Below are positions 63,766-64,000 of a stretch of DNA of 64,000 nt, in pieces. A program made the position numbers and the translations under genes. A model generated the notes under the pieces. The model saw only the letters and a list, made by a program, of their open reading frames with translations. It was not told the DNA's origin and ran no database searches. This DNA is from Candidatus Desulfosporosinus nitrosoreducens (GTDB lineage Bacteria; Bacillota; Desulfitobacteriia; Desulfitobacteriales; Desulfitobacteriaceae): positions 21,319-85,318 of the forward strand of contig NZ_JAVHUW010000040.1 of assembly GCF_030954495.1 (NCBI RefSeq), written 5' to 3'. How positions within the stretch are numbered: the stretch's first letter is position 1; each line of letters opens with the position of its first letter.

Positions 63766-63860
63766 ACAAGGACAGCCAATGAGAGGGACTCGCAAGAGTT
63801 CCGAAAGAAATCATGGAATCATGAGCAAGACATCAACTTCTACTGAAGAAGTGAGATAAC

Positions 63861-64000
<140 letters not shown>

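Larger units (their letters stand above)
63354..63860. other. rRNA operon upstream region
   Basis: Holds two promoters and leader sequences of the rRNA operon. An extra stem CTCATAGGA/TCCTGTGAG (63438-63446 and 63489-63497) lies before them; I found no good terminator for the RNase J gene. Confidence 0.6.

Noticed and set aside
63354..63860. tRNA genes before the 16S gene
   Set aside because: No cloverleaf or T-loop GTTCRANNC box was seen in this stretch.

Overview
The window looks like chromosome of an anaerobic, endospore-forming Clostridia member of the Desulfosporosinus/Desulfitobacterium type. This is inferred from gene order, from spore genes (an alpha/beta SASP, dipicolinate synthase spoVFA/spoVFB, a YlxY-type deacetylase, a YmxH-type PRC-barrel protein) and from the start of a 16S rRNA gene at the right edge. 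I ran no database search. Most of the window is conserved chromosomal backbone, with the accessory material in the first 16 kb and in the intergenic gaps.

Left part (1-16 kb). A gene cut by the left edge on the minus strand encodes methenyltetrahydromethanopterin cyclohydrolase (Mch), an enzyme of archaeal and methylotroph C1 metabolism. Next comes a purine-salvage unit: a BMP-type lipoprotein, a double-ATPase ABC protein, two permeases and adenine deaminase. A response regulator, a sensor kinase and an unrecognised lipoprotein overlap or abut, with a 37-residue membrane peptide just behind them. Then follow a minus-strand SASP gene, an endonuclease IV homologue, a DUF3786-like protein, a heptad-repeat coiled-coil protein and Ku. 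No ligD follows ku; only a 29-codon ORF with a good ribosome binding site does.

Middle (16-47 kb). dprA-topA-trmFO-xerC-hslV-hslU-codY leads to rpsB-tsf-pyrH-frr-uppS-cdsA-dxr-rseP-ispG-proS, the classic Firmicutes block for DNA topology, translation, and membrane and isoprenoid precursors. An MFS exporter precedes rimP-nusA-ylxR-ylxQ-infB-rbfA-nrnA-truB-ribF-rpsO. infB carries a striking 12 x 33-bp perfect-period repeat, and nusA has a long acidic tail.

Right part (47-64 kb). pnp-ylxY-dac-mlpA-dut-ymxH-dapB-spoVFA-spoVFB-asd-dapG-dapA places the whole aspartate to dihydrodipicolinate route beside the enzyme that diverts it into spore dipicolinate. After a minus-strand DUF6125-like gene and a tiny Cys-rich DUF1540 gene, a 570-bp gap holds a candidate structured RNA or palindromic element and a promoter-terminator leader ahead of the RNase J gene. 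The window ends with tandem rRNA promoters and the first 140 bases of 16S rRNA.

Regulatory sites were found by eye as -35/-10 pairs with 17 or 18 base spacing and as hairpins; none is tested. Where an upstream start codon left no room for a ribosome binding site, I used the downstream start and say so.
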